Of a DNA stretch of 64,000 bases, positions 1-10,626 are shown piece by piece (the stretch's first letter is position 1; each line of letters begins with the position of its first letter). The stretch covers positions 1,364,001 through 1,428,000 of the forward strand of contig JASISA010000022.1 in assembly GCA_031771865.1 (NCBI GenBank), read 5' to 3'. The DNA is from Nothophaeocryptopus gaeumannii (taxonomy: Eukaryota > Ascomycota > Dothideomycetes > Mycosphaerellales > Mycosphaerellaceae). Made by a program: the position numbers and the translations under genes. A model generated the notes under the pieces. It had not been told where the DNA came from. It saw only the letters and a program-made list of their open reading frames with translations, and searched no databases.

Positions 1-776
1 TTGACAATGGCATACCGCAGCGTAAGATGCGGCTGAACGTCGGGACAGAGCGGACCGCTCTCACATCATCTTCACCTGCAGTAGGGTAGGAATTGACATG
101 GCGCAGGCCGTGAAGCTGCAAATGCCGTATGTATAGTGTAGGCGAGGGAGTTTCAGATGGCAGGTGTTGGTACATGATTTTTGGTCAGTGCTCTCTAAGC
201 GAGGCTTGATCCGAGCGTTGGTCTTGTTGATGATCTTCTTCTGGCGGAGCGGACGGATGAATGCGCCATTGTCTCAGTAAAGACTAGGAATTACGGCGCT
301 AGACATCAAGTGAAGACGTCTGTGTGCTCTGTGGGCTGATGTCCTGGAGAGAAGCCTGGAAGTGAGCGACCCCAGACGAGCTGAGGCCCTGTCAAAATAG
401 GACAACTCGGCCTGTAGTAATGCTATCCAGCTATCCATCCTTCCATCTAGAACCGCCAGCCAGCAAAAGGCACATCTTCGCTTGAACGCTCATCACATCA
501 AAGCAACCCAGTGAAACAGTCTCGTCCAGGTCCATCATCCTCCCACCAACCTCTACTGTTGGCCATGTGACGGTCACATCAGCAAGTTTTGCTCCTCCTA
601 TTCCTCGCCCTCATCGTCAAAGCTTCAGGCCTCAACCGATATCCAACCGTCGAATCATCTGTCTCCGCGATCCTGTTATCCTCGCAAAGCTCAAAGATCA
701 TAGTAGGGCCACCCCGGTCTCTGCCGCAATGTCTCCTCCTTCTGCGTATGCTTCTCCATCGAATATTCTCGCCATC
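1..776. other. gene-free stretch, 3' flank of the patatin-like gene
   Basis: No convincing coding region. The open frames here are short and lack recognisable motifs. The last couple of hundred bases probably include the 3' untranslated region of the minus-strand lipase gene that ends at 777. No repeats or RNA genes were noticed. Confidence 0.5.
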
Positions 777-3263
777 CTATGACTTGGTTTCCAGATCCGC
801 CAGGTCAGAAGCATTGCCCTGGTCTTCATCGTCTTCGGTCCATGTGTCGTGGCCTTCGTTGTCTGTGGGCTCTCCTTCTGTATGCGCCTCGCTTTCGTCT
901 GCGAAATCGTCGAAGAAGACTCTACTCTGCCTCACGAGTTCGTCCATGACGCTGCTGCGACGGTTGTGTTCATGTTGATGAGTCGGCGTCGGCGCAGCCA
1001 ATTCTCTCGGCGACGGTCGCACTGTCTCTGTGCTCGTACGGGGAGTATTCTGCGTTTGCAAGGTGCCCCACAGATTTGACATGCGCTTCTTGAAGGAGGG
1101 TGAGTCGTGTCGTTCAGGCAGTGGTCGGAAGACAGGCTGCTGTCGTTCAATGGCCGGTGTGAGCAATGTCTCCGGCACCTCGACGACGCCGTTGTTGCCG
1201 CGGGCCTTTTCGAGCAGGTTTTGAAGGTCCTCTTCACTGAGCACACTACGTAGACGACCGCCCTGTTGCGGCATTGGCGTTGGGAATGGCTGTTCGACTG
1301 GTCGATACTCTGAGCGAGCCTTTTCAATGACCTTCTCAAGCGCGAGACGATTGCTGATGAACTTCAGCTTCGGCCACGCTGCGAGTTGACCTGCGCGAAT
1401 CATAACAGCGAGACGCTGGATTGTCGGATCGGCGAGGATGTACCAGAAGTCAGACATTCTTGTCTTCGGCCAGATGGTGATGGTGCCAGAGAATCGCTGT
1501 AAGAACACCTCGCTCCAGTCTTGGCCAAGTGGTCGCGGCAGTAGCTCAAGATGCCGTAAAACCTTGAGCCACTTGTTGAGATCGAGCTTGATGAATTGTT
1601 CGATAGCAGATCCAAGAAATCCTCCACGCCAGCCACGACCGCGACGATGGGTAACAGGCCTACCAACAGTGCCACGAGAAGAGAAGAACCATAAGGAGAC
1701 GTGAGGGTTGACTTGGGACACAATGCTGAAATTGACATTGAAGTGAAGGTTCAGACTCTTCAATGGGATGTCAGTCCTCAGAGAGCCATCCTTCCATTTG
1801 TGTCCAAAGCTGAAAGGCTCCAGCTTGCCGTCTCTTGTCTTGCGCATCAACACCACAGGGTTCAAGATGCCGGGGACCGCAGCAGACGCAAGCACTGCAG
1901 ACCAAATCACGCAGTCGGGTGCCGTCTGGAAGTTGACTAGCATAGTAGGCGAGTGAGGGTCCGATGGCACGCAAGAAACGTTGAGCACGCGTCCCGTTAG
2001 TTGGTATGCTTCGGCGAATGTCAGACTGCCGCGACAGAACCATGCGCACCTCTTCGCCCAGTCAACAGAATCAAAGCGAGCTCCATACTTCCACCATCGC
2101 CAGAACCATACGTTGAATGGGTCGTGACAGGCTGTGATTCTGTAAGCAAGCGCTGGTATCAATAGCTTCTTGAGTTCGTCGTTCGTTCGGGTGCCAAGAA
2201 GTGCAGCAACCAGGGCACCGCCAGAAGTGCCAGTGATGATGTTGGGCAGGAGGTCCGCGTCCAGTAGTGCTTTGGCAATACCCAAGTGGTAGTAGGCGAA
2301 GGTAGCGCCTCCGCTCAAGCACAATGCTGATCGTCCAAGATTTGCGGCAAGGTGCTTGGAGAGCACACGCTTGTCACCAGCAGTGAATTGGTTGCTTTCG
2401 AACATGAACTTAAGAGATGCTGATGTCTCATCGATGTAAGTCTGCAGTAGATTCTTCGTCCCGTAGTAGGTCTCGGAATACAGACGTGGGTTCTCGATTC
2501 CTGCAAAGTTGGCTTTGACGCATCCCTCGAGCACGGCTCTCAGCTTGTCGATGGCTTGTTCGCCTCCCCGTCCAGCGCGGCCTCCATCATGCTCGTCCTC
2601 TTCGGCTTGTCTCCGCAGCTTCCTCAAGTCTCGTACAATACGCTGGAGGGTCTTCCAATCGTAGTATGAGCCCTCGTCTTCAGCCTTCCAATTATCATTT
2701 CCCAAGTGGCGATCCAGGTCCTCCGCCGCCCTCACCCAGTCCTCGTAGTTGTCCTGAACTCTCAGTCTTTTTCTCAGTCTATCTCTTTTCCCTCTCCAAG
2801 TCACATATTGCTCGTACATCCAGATGTACAGCCTAGTGAAAAGATAGCATATCCCCAGGAATGTGATCCAACCAAACACGAAGAACAGCAACGGATATTT
2901 GACCAGTGTGTATGTGAAGCCCTCCCGTGTCTCGTCGGTACCTCGCCGCGCCTTCTTGCCAGACTTGCTTTTCCTTCTTGGCGTGCTTCTTCCTGACATT
3001 CGCACGCGCCGCTGGCGAACAGGCCGCCAGTCGTTCAAGGCGGTGATGAACTCGGCATTATTCGACTGCCTTTTCTGCGCGTTCAACAAGTCTTCTTCAG
3101 AAGGTGACGTGCCCACATGCTCGGGCTGCGAGAGTGCAGCGGCGAACTGCAGTATATCGTCCTCGACGTAGAAGTCGTTGTCCCAGTCCGGTATGTTGCG
3201 GTAGTCGAAAGCGGCGGGAGAGTTGATTGAGGGGCCATCGGTCCGCTTGTCCTTCTCGGCCAT
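777..3263 (-). CDS. patatin-like phospholipase / triacylglycerol lipase
   Basis: Single-exon gene, 828 aa. It belongs to the fungal patatin-like (PLPL) group related to the yeast Tgl3/Tgl4/Tgl5 lipid-droplet lipases, which hydrolyse acyl esters with a Ser-Asp dyad. Seen in the sequence: a hydrophobic segment at about residues 123-145, an oxyanion-type glycine stretch (SGGATFAYYHLG), the nucleophile elbow GTSGG with Ser347, and the catalytic Asp492 in KDGSL. The N-terminus (1-120) is basic and Ser-rich. The C-terminal 200 residues are charged and low-complexity and probably disordered. The ATG at 3263 fits the family, whose members usually have an N-terminal extension before the membrane segment. 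It is divergent from QRI7 across 336 bp. Substrate preference (triacylglycerol or phospholipid) cannot be told from sequence alone. Confidence 0.93.
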   Translation of the reverse strand: MAEKDKRTDGPSINSPAAFDYRNIPDWDNDFYVEDDILQFAAALSQPEHVGTSPSEEDLLNAQKRQSNNAEFITALNDWRPVRQRRVRMSGRSTPRRKSKSGKKARRGTDETREGFTYTLVKYPLLFFVFGWITFLGICYLFTRLYIWMYEQYVTWRGKRDRLRKRLRVQDNYEDWVRAAEDLDRHLGNDNWKAEDEGSYYDWKTLQRIVRDLRKLRRQAEEDEHDGGRAGRGGEQAIDKLRAVLEGCVKANFAGIENPRLYSETYYGTKNLLQTYIDETSASLKFMFESNQFTAGDKRVLSKHLAANLGRSALCLSGGATFAYYHLGIAKALLDADLLPNIITGTSGGALVAALLGTRTNDELKKLLIPALAYRITACHDPFNVWFWRWWKYGARFDSVDWAKRCAWFCRGSLTFAEAYQLTGRVLNVSCVPSDPHSPTMLVNFQTAPDCVIWSAVLASAAVPGILNPVVLMRKTRDGKLEPFSFGHKWKDGSLRTDIPLKSLNLHFNVNFSIVSQVNPHVSLWFFSSRGTVGRPVTHRRGRGWRGGFLGSAIEQFIKLDLNKWLKVLRHLELLPRPLGQDWSEVFLQRFSGTITIWPKTRMSDFWYILADPTIQRLAVMIRAGQLAAWPKLKFISNRLALEKVIEKARSEYRPVEQPFPTPMPQQGGRLRSVLSEEDLQNLLEKARGNNGVVEVPETLLTPAIERQQPVFRPLPERHDSPSFKKRMSNLWGTLQTQNTPRTSTETVRPSPRELAAPTPTHQHEHNRRSSVMDELVRQSRVFFDDFADESEAHTEGEPTDNEGHDTWTEDDEDQGNASDLADLETKS

Positions 3264-3599
3264 GATATGATATCGAAATGTGGGAGAACGTGCAGCCTAC
3301 CAGAGGCTGTTGGTATTACTATCGCATCGCAGGTCGTATAAGTCGAGTTGTGTATGTTGACGGGAAGGAAGTCGCGTTCAGGCGAAAGATGTCTTGGTGT
3401 GAGAAGCAGAGTGGCAGACATGAGAGATGCAGGTGGACGCGCTAATCGCTTCCGAGTGACGCACCCAGGGTCCGTGCCTGCGGAAACCGTTTCACTGTGT
3501 CGATCTCCCGCTGGCACCTCCTTCCCGCAGACGCCTTCCTTCACTTTCATGTGATCATCATCACGCTCCACCTCCTCCTCACTGATCAGGATCCCCTAC
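3264..3599. promoter_or_regulatory. bidirectional promoter region, lipase / QRI7
   Basis: This 336-bp interval separates the start codons of two divergent genes, so it must hold both promoters and 5' untranslated regions. Just upstream of QRI7 is a pyrimidine-rich stretch (about 3520-3590), a common feature of fungal core promoters. No specific operator was identified. Confidence 0.5.
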
Positions 3600-4964
3600 A
3601 TGCTGCCGCTCCTTCCTCGAAGAGCGACGGCAACGACGTGCCACCATGTGATACGAGTACAGCGGCGGCGGCGGCCTTCTCGCGATGGCTGCCGCACCCT
3701 TGTCACCCTGGCCATTGAGACTTCCTGCGACGATACTTCTGTGGCGGTTGCAGAGCTCTCACCACCTTCGTCACTGTCAGGCCGCCTAAAGGTGCACTTT
3801 CACGAGAAGATCACCGCGAACAACGATGCCTACAAAGGCATCCACCCTTTGGTGGCCTTGGAGTCTCATCGGGCAAATCTGGCTCCCCTCGTTCAGAAGG
3901 CCCTGGCAGCATCACCTAGACCTGACTTCATTGCCGCCACGCGTGGTCCCGGGATGAGAAGTAATCTCGCCGTCGGGCTTGATACAGCAAAAGGTCTGGC
4001 CGTTGGTCTGAATGTCCCATTTCTTGGCGTCCATCATATGCAAGCCCACGCATTGACCTCCAGACTAGTTCACGCGATGGGAGAGGCCGGGGTAGATGGA
4101 AGAACGCCAAAACCTGACTTTCCATTCCTCACAGTGCTCGTCAGTGGCGGTCATACGATGTTGATCGACTCCGGAGGTCTGACCGAGCACAGCATTCTCG
4201 CGGAAACGCAGGACATTGCTCTTGGCGACTGCTTGGACAAGGCTGCTCGTGCCATACTCCCACCTGAGGCGTTAAGAGCGCCATACGGCAAGGCTTTGGA
4301 AGACTTTGCATTCCCAAATGGATCTGACGACTACGAATACGTTGCTCCGGCTCGCAGACAGGAGGAGCTGGAGCGAAGGAAGACCAACTGGAACTGGTCC
4401 ATCGTTCCGCCACTCTCGGAGAGCAAAGGTGGTTCGAAGACTTCAAGAAGGATGGCATATTCGTTTGCTGGACTGCTTACGTCCGTTGAGCGCTTCATGT
4501 CACGTAGAGTCAGTGAGGACGGTCGTTTGACGTCCGAAGCCCGGCCAGGGTTGGACATCAGCCCTGATGAGCGGCGTGACATGGCTCGTGAAGTGCAAAG
4601 AGTCACGTTTGAGCACCTCGTATCGCGCATACTGCTCCATCTATCATCTGGAAACGCACCGGATACCAAAACGGTCGTAGTGTCCGGTGGTGTCGCATCA
4701 AACAAATTCCTGCGTCATGCTATGGGGGCCATGCTCGATGCTCGAGGATACTCTCACATTGACCTGGAATTTCCGCCCGTCGCATTATGTACCGACAATG
4801 CTCTTATGATCGCTTGGGCGGCTTTGGAAATGTGGTATGCCGGTTATCGGTCGAATTTGGACATCGACCCTATCCGCAAATGGTCGATGGATCCGAAAGC
4901 TGACGACGGCGGTATTCTTGGTGTCGCTGGATGGATCACCGTCGCACAGATCGCATCCTCATGA
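3600..4964 (+). CDS. QRI7: mitochondrial tRNA N6-adenosine threonylcarbamoyltransferase (Qri7/TsaD family)
   Basis: Single exon, 454 aa. The enzyme transfers the threonylcarbamoyl group from TC-AMP to A37 of ANN-decoding mitochondrial tRNAs (t6A synthesis). Seen: the ASKHA start AIETSCDDTSVAV near residue 36, the metal-binding HHMQAH (His146 and His150 form HxxxH), the phosphate-binding VSGGHTML, and the late VVSGGVASNKFLR motif. The first 35 residues are rich in Arg, Ser and Thr with almost no acidic residues, which fits a mitochondrial presequence and separates this gene from the cytosolic Kae1 paralogue. An insert rich in charged residues at about 240-285 is common in fungal Qri7. The start codon is the first ATG of the frame. 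Confidence 0.95.
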   Translation: MLPLLPRRATATTCHHVIRVQRRRRPSRDGCRTLVTLAIETSCDDTSVAVAELSPPSSLSGRLKVHFHEKITANNDAYKGIHPLVALESHRANLAPLVQKALAASPRPDFIAATRGPGMRSNLAVGLDTAKGLAVGLNVPFLGVHHMQAHALTSRLVHAMGEAGVDGRTPKPDFPFLTVLVSGGHTMLIDSGGLTEHSILAETQDIALGDCLDKAARAILPPEALRAPYGKALEDFAFPNGSDDYEYVAPARRQEELERRKTNWNWSIVPPLSESKGGSKTSRRMAYSFAGLLTSVERFMSRRVSEDGRLTSEARPGLDISPDERRDMAREVQRVTFEHLVSRILLHLSSGNAPDTKTVVVSGGVASNKFLRHAMGAMLDARGYSHIDLEFPPVALCTDNALMIAWAALEMWYAGYRSNLDIDPIRKWSMDPKADDGGILGVAGWITVAQIASS

Positions 4965-5145
4965 ACAACGGTTGATCTGGAATCCGTGTCTTATTGCGCC
5001 ATCTTCGAGTGGATGCAGAGATTGCGGGGTTGAGTCGGAGAGCTTATCAACTTCTAGATGCCAACTTCTCACGCGATCTTATTCTCTGCCTAACCACATA
5101 CTACTGACAGCTCATTCACTCGAAGCGGATACGTACCTTCCAAAA

Positions 5146-6134
5146 ATGGCACTGGCTACGCTTGGCATCATCTCCATTGGAGACATGGGTCTAGGTGTCG
5201 CCAAACTCCTGCTGGCAAACAAGTACCGAGTCATTACGAATGTCTCCGATCGCAGGTACTTCATCGCGTCTATGAGAATTATAACGAAAGGCTGACACCT
5301 AATAGTCAAGCGACACAAGAGCGTGCAAGAAAGAACGACGTTGGACTAGTGCCTACAGATGCTGAGCTCTGCAGGCAAGCAGACTACATTCTATCAATTG
5401 TTCCTCCGAGAGATGCCGTAGCCACCGCCAAACGAATCGCCAACGCCTCACGCACAGGCATCAGCAACCGCACTCGCCCGCTCCACTTCATCGACTTAAA
5501 CGCCATCAGTCCTGCCCGAGCCCGCGAAATCAACAACCTCCTCAAGAATGACTCTCCTGAAGTCCGCTTCATAGACGGCGGCATCATCGGCGGCCCTCCC
5601 TCCCTCAGATCCGACAACACCTGGTCCCGCCCCTCAATTGTCGTCTCAGGCCCCCACGAACTGCCCCAAGATCTCGCCACCACCCTGAATGTCAAACACA
5701 TCAACTCAACAATCGGCTCCGCGACCGGCCTAAAGATGTGTTTCGCCTCCCTCTCGAAGGGCTTCACAGCTTTGGCAATCCAATCCTACACAACCGCACA
5801 AAACCTTGGCGTCACAAAAGAATTACAGGCACATCTGGACGAACACTCTCCTGGCGTACGCACAAAAGCAGAGAAAGGGTTGGTTTCTATGCCTCCGAAA
5901 GCTTATAGATGGATTGACGAAATGCGGGAGATTGCGAATACGCATGAGCAGGATGGTGGATTTGGCGCTGAGGAGAGTCCGTTCAGGGGAATAGCCGAGA
6001 TTTACGAGTTGGTTGCGTATGGAACGGAATTGGGAGAGGAAAAGACCGAGCAACGGACAAGAGGCAAGACGGCGGAGGATGTGGCGAAGCTGATGGCGGA
6101 GGGAACCGAGAAGAGGAAAGTGAAGACGGATTAG
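5146..6134 (+). CDS. 6-phosphogluconate dehydrogenase-like NAD(P)-binding protein with DUF1932-type C-terminus
   Basis: Two exons, 5146-5255 and 5306-6134, giving 312 aa. The 50-bp intron uses GTACTT with an AG at 5305; the only in-phase acceptor rejoins NVSDR to SQATQERARKND. The N-terminal half is a Rossmann fold (LGIISIGDMGLGVAKLL at the start, later YILSIVPP and FIDLNAISPARA) as in the beta-hydroxyacid dehydrogenase/6PGDH superfamily. The C-terminal half carries GSATGLKMCFASLSKG, the signature helix of the DUF1932 domain that replaces the usual 6PGDH C-terminal domain. The substrate of this fungal subgroup is not known to me. The second glycine of the usual GxGxxG is Asp-Met here (GDMGLG), so dinucleotide binding is probable but not typical. 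Confidence 0.88.
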
Positions 6135-7281
6135 AGCCGTGGAAGAGAGGAGGGTGCTTGGTCAGTTCAGTAGGGCCGAAAAATCAACGGCGGATTTGCA
6201 TGTGAATGTGCGGATATGGAGGTTTTGCATGTGATTGTGAGCTTCCCTGTTGCGGGCGGTTAAAGCGGCTGGCTTATGGGTCCGCAACATTCTCGGCAGA
6301 TCACTCTGATTGCCGTAGTCTTGGTGACTGATTCAACGCCTCACAGATGCCTTCACATCGGCGTATTGGAAGAATCGCGACCTCGCTCAGTCGGTCTATT
6401 GCTTCAATCCCTCACGAAGGCGTTCACGTCGGCTCTTGAGCATTTCTTCCTCTTTTGCCCCTTCGTTGCCTTCTTGAACACCATCATGTTGGGTCTATAG
6501 GTACCTCCTTCCGCCAGCCTCCGTCTTCCAACGATGCCGCCGAGGTGGACCCGAAGGCGTCTATCGCTTCGGACGCCTGCATCTCGGTCACGTAGTGACC
6601 TCTTCTTCCGCTGTCTTCCATAGCGCCAAGCCAGATCTTTCCCCTGCCAGACAGAGGGACCACTCGGGTATCTGCAGTCCCCCTCTTCCACCCCAGTTTC
6701 TCCAGATCCGACCCTGGCGATGCCAGCATCCGAGTAGAATGGTGTTGCCCATCACCTGATATCCGAGCAATGCGGATCTTCGAAGCCAGGTGCGAGCATT
6801 AAGAGTCTCAAGGCTTCGCTTCCGATAGTCCCATAGATCTTCCGGTGATGTATTTTTCAGATCTGACAGGACCAAGGCCGTAGATATCCCGAAATTCCTC
6901 ATCTCGACAGCCCTTCCTTGTCGAACACATGGCAAACAGGCATCAGGTGTTGTAATGCTAGTGTGCACATTGAGAAGAGGGCACGACAAGGTACCCCTCG
7001 TTAGGGCTGAGAAAGACTTCTTCGACGCGGCTTATTACGGACTTCGTGACAGTTCCGTTGTACATGTACTCTCCAGGCAGATGTATCTCGGGAAGGGTCG
7101 TAAGGTTTATTCAATGGGTCGAGAATCGCCGTCGCCCTCTCGTTTTCTTTGGCCAGAAGATGAATTTGTGTTGTATCCCTGGACGGCGTCGTCTCGTGGA
7201 TTGATACGGAGTATACAGCACCAACGTGTACTTGTGTACAGACGGGTTCCGTAGACAATACGTATTCGCACTGTGAAGGTT
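6135..7281. other. intergenic stretch with a possible decayed gene
   Basis: No intact gene. On the minus strand two overlapping frames between about 6484 and 6989 look protein-like: an upstream frame with Leu/Arg-rich text around NARTWLRRSALLGYQVMG, and a downstream one with WLGAMEDSGRRGHYVTEM. They could be one gene broken by a frameshift near 6725, or missed exons. I recognise no domain. The part from 6135 to about 6480 shows nothing. Confidence 0.25.
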
Positions 7282-10186
7282 TCATCCAATGCAAGCCTGG
7301 ACCCAACCACCTGTGATGGAGAAACTCAGATGTCAGTACATGTATGCAGCATATGCTAGAGTAGGAAGTTGATCAATAACGGAATACAGTGCAAGGCCAG
7401 GAAGTGTGTATGGTCTCACCTGTGACGACAGCCAGTGCACAGATCCATTGAGCAACACCAAACGCCCCCTGGATATCCCTCTTTTCACACGCCCAGGCCA
7501 CCCCAAATACTAAACTCACAAAGCCGAACACGACGTTGATGAGCATCCAGACACGGTCGGCTAGGAAGCCTTCCACAAGATTGATACCCCAGCCAACACC
7601 TAGTTGCAGCCTCCCGTTCTTCTTCGGCACGCGCAGATATGTGATCAGCTCTCCATCATAGTCTTCCGGGTGTTTGAATAGGTGCAGAAGATACTGGCTT
7701 CCCACCGGTGGTATTAACTCGCCCGGTTCAAAGACGTAGTCGGCCTTACCATGTGGAGGCAGATCCGGTGTCTTTCGTATATCCGCGAAGCGATTTTGAT
7801 GAGCTTCAAATTGGACGAATTGGATCGTTGTCAGTCCGCGCAGTTTGAGCCTCTGCCACCATTTCCTGTTGATATGCGTGTAGTGTGATCTGAGTTCCAT
7901 GGCGAGGTCTTTATCAGACTTGATCTTGTGAGGTGACATGTCCAGGTGGGCGACTTTAGGTGTGAGACGCTCTTCGGCGGCACATGTCAGGAGCCATGGT
8001 GGGTCTTGGAATGTGAAGGGAGTGTATACAGGCAGACTGCTCGAGGTCTGTGTTCGTTGAGTGTTCTCGTTGCCTTTCCAGGAGCCCTGAGAGGAATGGC
8101 CGTAGCTGGACCAAGAGGTCTGAGAAGATGGAGGACCTCCAATAGAGCTGTTGAAGCTTCCGTGCCCGATGGAGCTGCTGGGAGTTGAAGGTGCACTACC
8201 TCCCGTGTGCGTCCGAGGTCTGTTCATAAATGCCTCTAATTCTCTCGCTGCACCTGCTTCACGCTCCACGAAGTCGTCATGCAGGTGCTCGCCACAAGAG
8301 CATGTCCACCTCACTCGAGTCTTTCCAGTTTCCACCTCTGGCTCTGGCCCATAGTTTTGCTGTAACCATTGGAGTGACATCATAGTTGCGTTGAGAACAG
8401 ATCCAAATAGTAGTCCACCGATGACGAAGGCATCGTTTCTAGGATTTGGAAGCGGTCGAGAGAAGTTCCAGAGGGCATCTACGTCCGCTTGCATGCCACC
8501 TCTAATGGTCTTGCCATGTGCCTCCGCAGCTGAGAAAGGGGACGACGTTCCAACACTTGGTGTTGAAGCTCCTGTCTTGGCACCTGTAGGCGTCGTGGCC
8601 ACCACGGGCGGAGGCTCCGACGCCTCAAGCCTCTCAGGAAGTTGCAATGCAGCTGCAGTAGTGCGATGGAGTTTAGAACTGGGTCGCTTTGACGAAGGGG
8701 CTTCCGGACCACGCGCTTGCCCATGACCCGAGTCCGCTTCATCATCCTCAACGATTAGACTTTTCAAAGTGAGCAAATTTGCTGCAAATGCTTCTACGTC
8801 AGGATGTACTCGGCCCAAGGTCTGCGCAGCAACTTTCTCGGTCTTCTGAAGAGCCTCTATAATCAAGGCAGGACAGCTCGCATGCTGCTGTTGGCGACTC
8901 AGAGACTGAGCGTGTCTCGCTTGAAAAACCAGAGGTGACTCTCCTCCGAGCAGCTTCCGCTGCGTCCGTAGCAGAGTTGTCCAAAGAGCTTCCGCGCCCT
9001 CGCTGGCGGCCAGCCTCTTCGGAACCGTTAGGCGCCTTTCGAGGTCATTCAATTCCTGCTCGGGATCTTTCAAAGTTGGCCCTGACGCAGCCTTCTTCAC
9101 GTTGCCAATTGCCGGTCCTCGTACACCTTTAGCGGGTCTTGACTTGACCTTGGGAGATGCTCGTCTGTTGGTCTGGTCACTCGGACTGGGCGGCTCGACG
9201 TCGGTGTCTGTCTCATATCGAAAAGTATCCTTGAGCTGGAAGACAAGTTTGTTTTCGCCAGTATCGCTGCTTCGTTCACCCGGTACTAACTTCTCCTGTA
9301 TTGCCGTGAGAAGACCCTGGATTTCTTCTCGGGCCAAGCGTTGCTTCTGAAGTTCTTGCTTGGTCTTGCTAAGATCAGTCTCGATCTCCAGCAGTCTCCC
9401 GCTGTCGTCTGTGGCATTGATGAGTACTCCACTTTGGGGCCTGCTGTCTGATGTTTCAACGCTGTCCGTTGGCAAGCCTGACGTTGGAGTGGCAACGATG
9501 CTTGAATCTGACGGCGAGCGCCCATGTGAGCCTCCAGCACTTGAAGTATCGCTGGAAGGTATCTCAAGCTGCAGGCTTTGGCGACTGCTTGGCGTAGCTT
9601 TGGGCTCATATCTAGGCAGAGGATCGAATTCGCTTCCGTCAATGGACATGCGCCCCGCTGGCTCCGAAGAGCATTCCTTCGGCTCATTTGGAAGTTCCGG
9701 CATAACAGACGTATCAGCCATTTCGAAGACCGCATTTCCCCGTAGCTCTGGCAGAATCATTGGTTTCTCGTCTTGCGTGTTGTAAGGTTCTCTAACCAGC
9801 CGGAAGTCGGTGACTTCATCGTGCCCGGCGCTGAGCTTTCTTCGAAGTCGAACGTCAAGGCCATGCTTCGTCTGTCTCGTCCATGCACGTATCCTGGCAG
9901 CACTCTTTGCGAGTGGGCTCTTCTCATCTTCTCCGGAGATCTCGTATTGCCTACGAAGCTCCCGCAAGAGCTTCGGCGAAAGCAGATCCAGGTCTATCCA
10001 TTGCTTGTTGTCTGGCGTCTGTAAAATTGGATTTGCATCCTGTAGCTTGCGGTCTATGACCGATACAGGTGATGCAATGGGCGATACCACGCGATAATCG
10101 CTGTCGGTTAGTGTTGACTGACCGGTCGACCGCGCGTTGAGGCGTGATACACCGTGCTCCATTCTCAGCTCATGAGACGCGCACAT
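7282..10186 (-). CDS. large fungal protein of unknown function with C-terminal membrane helices
   Basis: Two exons in transcript order, 10186-7420 and 7310-7282, giving 931 aa. The 109-bp intron has a strong donor (CAG/GTGAGA), a TACTGAC branch site and a CACAG acceptor, so the large open frame's own stop at 7373 lies inside the intron. The N-terminal 380 residues are Ser/Pro-rich with a coiled-coil stretch near 265-300. A helical region follows (about 375-480). Next is a Cys motif (WTCSCGEHLHDDF) that I have seen in other fungal proteins of this build. The C-terminus has GWGINLVEGFLADR followed by two hydrophobic helices ending VTGGWVQACIG. That tail resembles the membrane tail of many fungal NACHT/TPR-type proteins, but no NTPase motif is present. 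The start at 10186 is the first ATG; an ATG eight codons in is an alternative. Confidence 0.75.
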
Positions 10187-10626
10187 TGTCCCTTCACACG
10201 GAAATTACAACGGTGGAAGAAGAACATGTTGGAAGGTACGAAACACTCCTCACCTTTTGCACGAACCATTGGTGTCACAAAAGCTGAATCGAAGTGCCGC
10301 GCTGCCTGGCAGTGCTGAAGGATGCAGGTACACTCATCCTGCATCCGAGAGGCGCAGCTTTGGGGCCGCCTTCGAACGAATGACATGCTGAAGAGGCGAT
10401 CGGCCTGCCGTAAGTTCTGAGCGGTTCCTGGACTTGAGAGGCCGCCCTCAGCTTATGCGTCGACGTGCAGCAAAGTGGAAGCAATCGTGTAGGGACGTGT
10501 AATGGTGATGGAAGTTGGAGGAACAGACTCGAGTGGGGTGGAAGTCGCGTTTCGCGCCCGGACCGCTTGCTGCTCTCGTCAAAATTTCAGTAGCAGATTC
10601 ATTAGGTTGTCTAGTGCATGAAGGTT
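10187..10626. other. short intergenic region
   Basis: This 440-bp stretch holds the promoter of the minus-strand gene starting at 10186 and the 3' end of the ankyrin-BTB gene. No other feature is visible. Confidence 0.4.
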
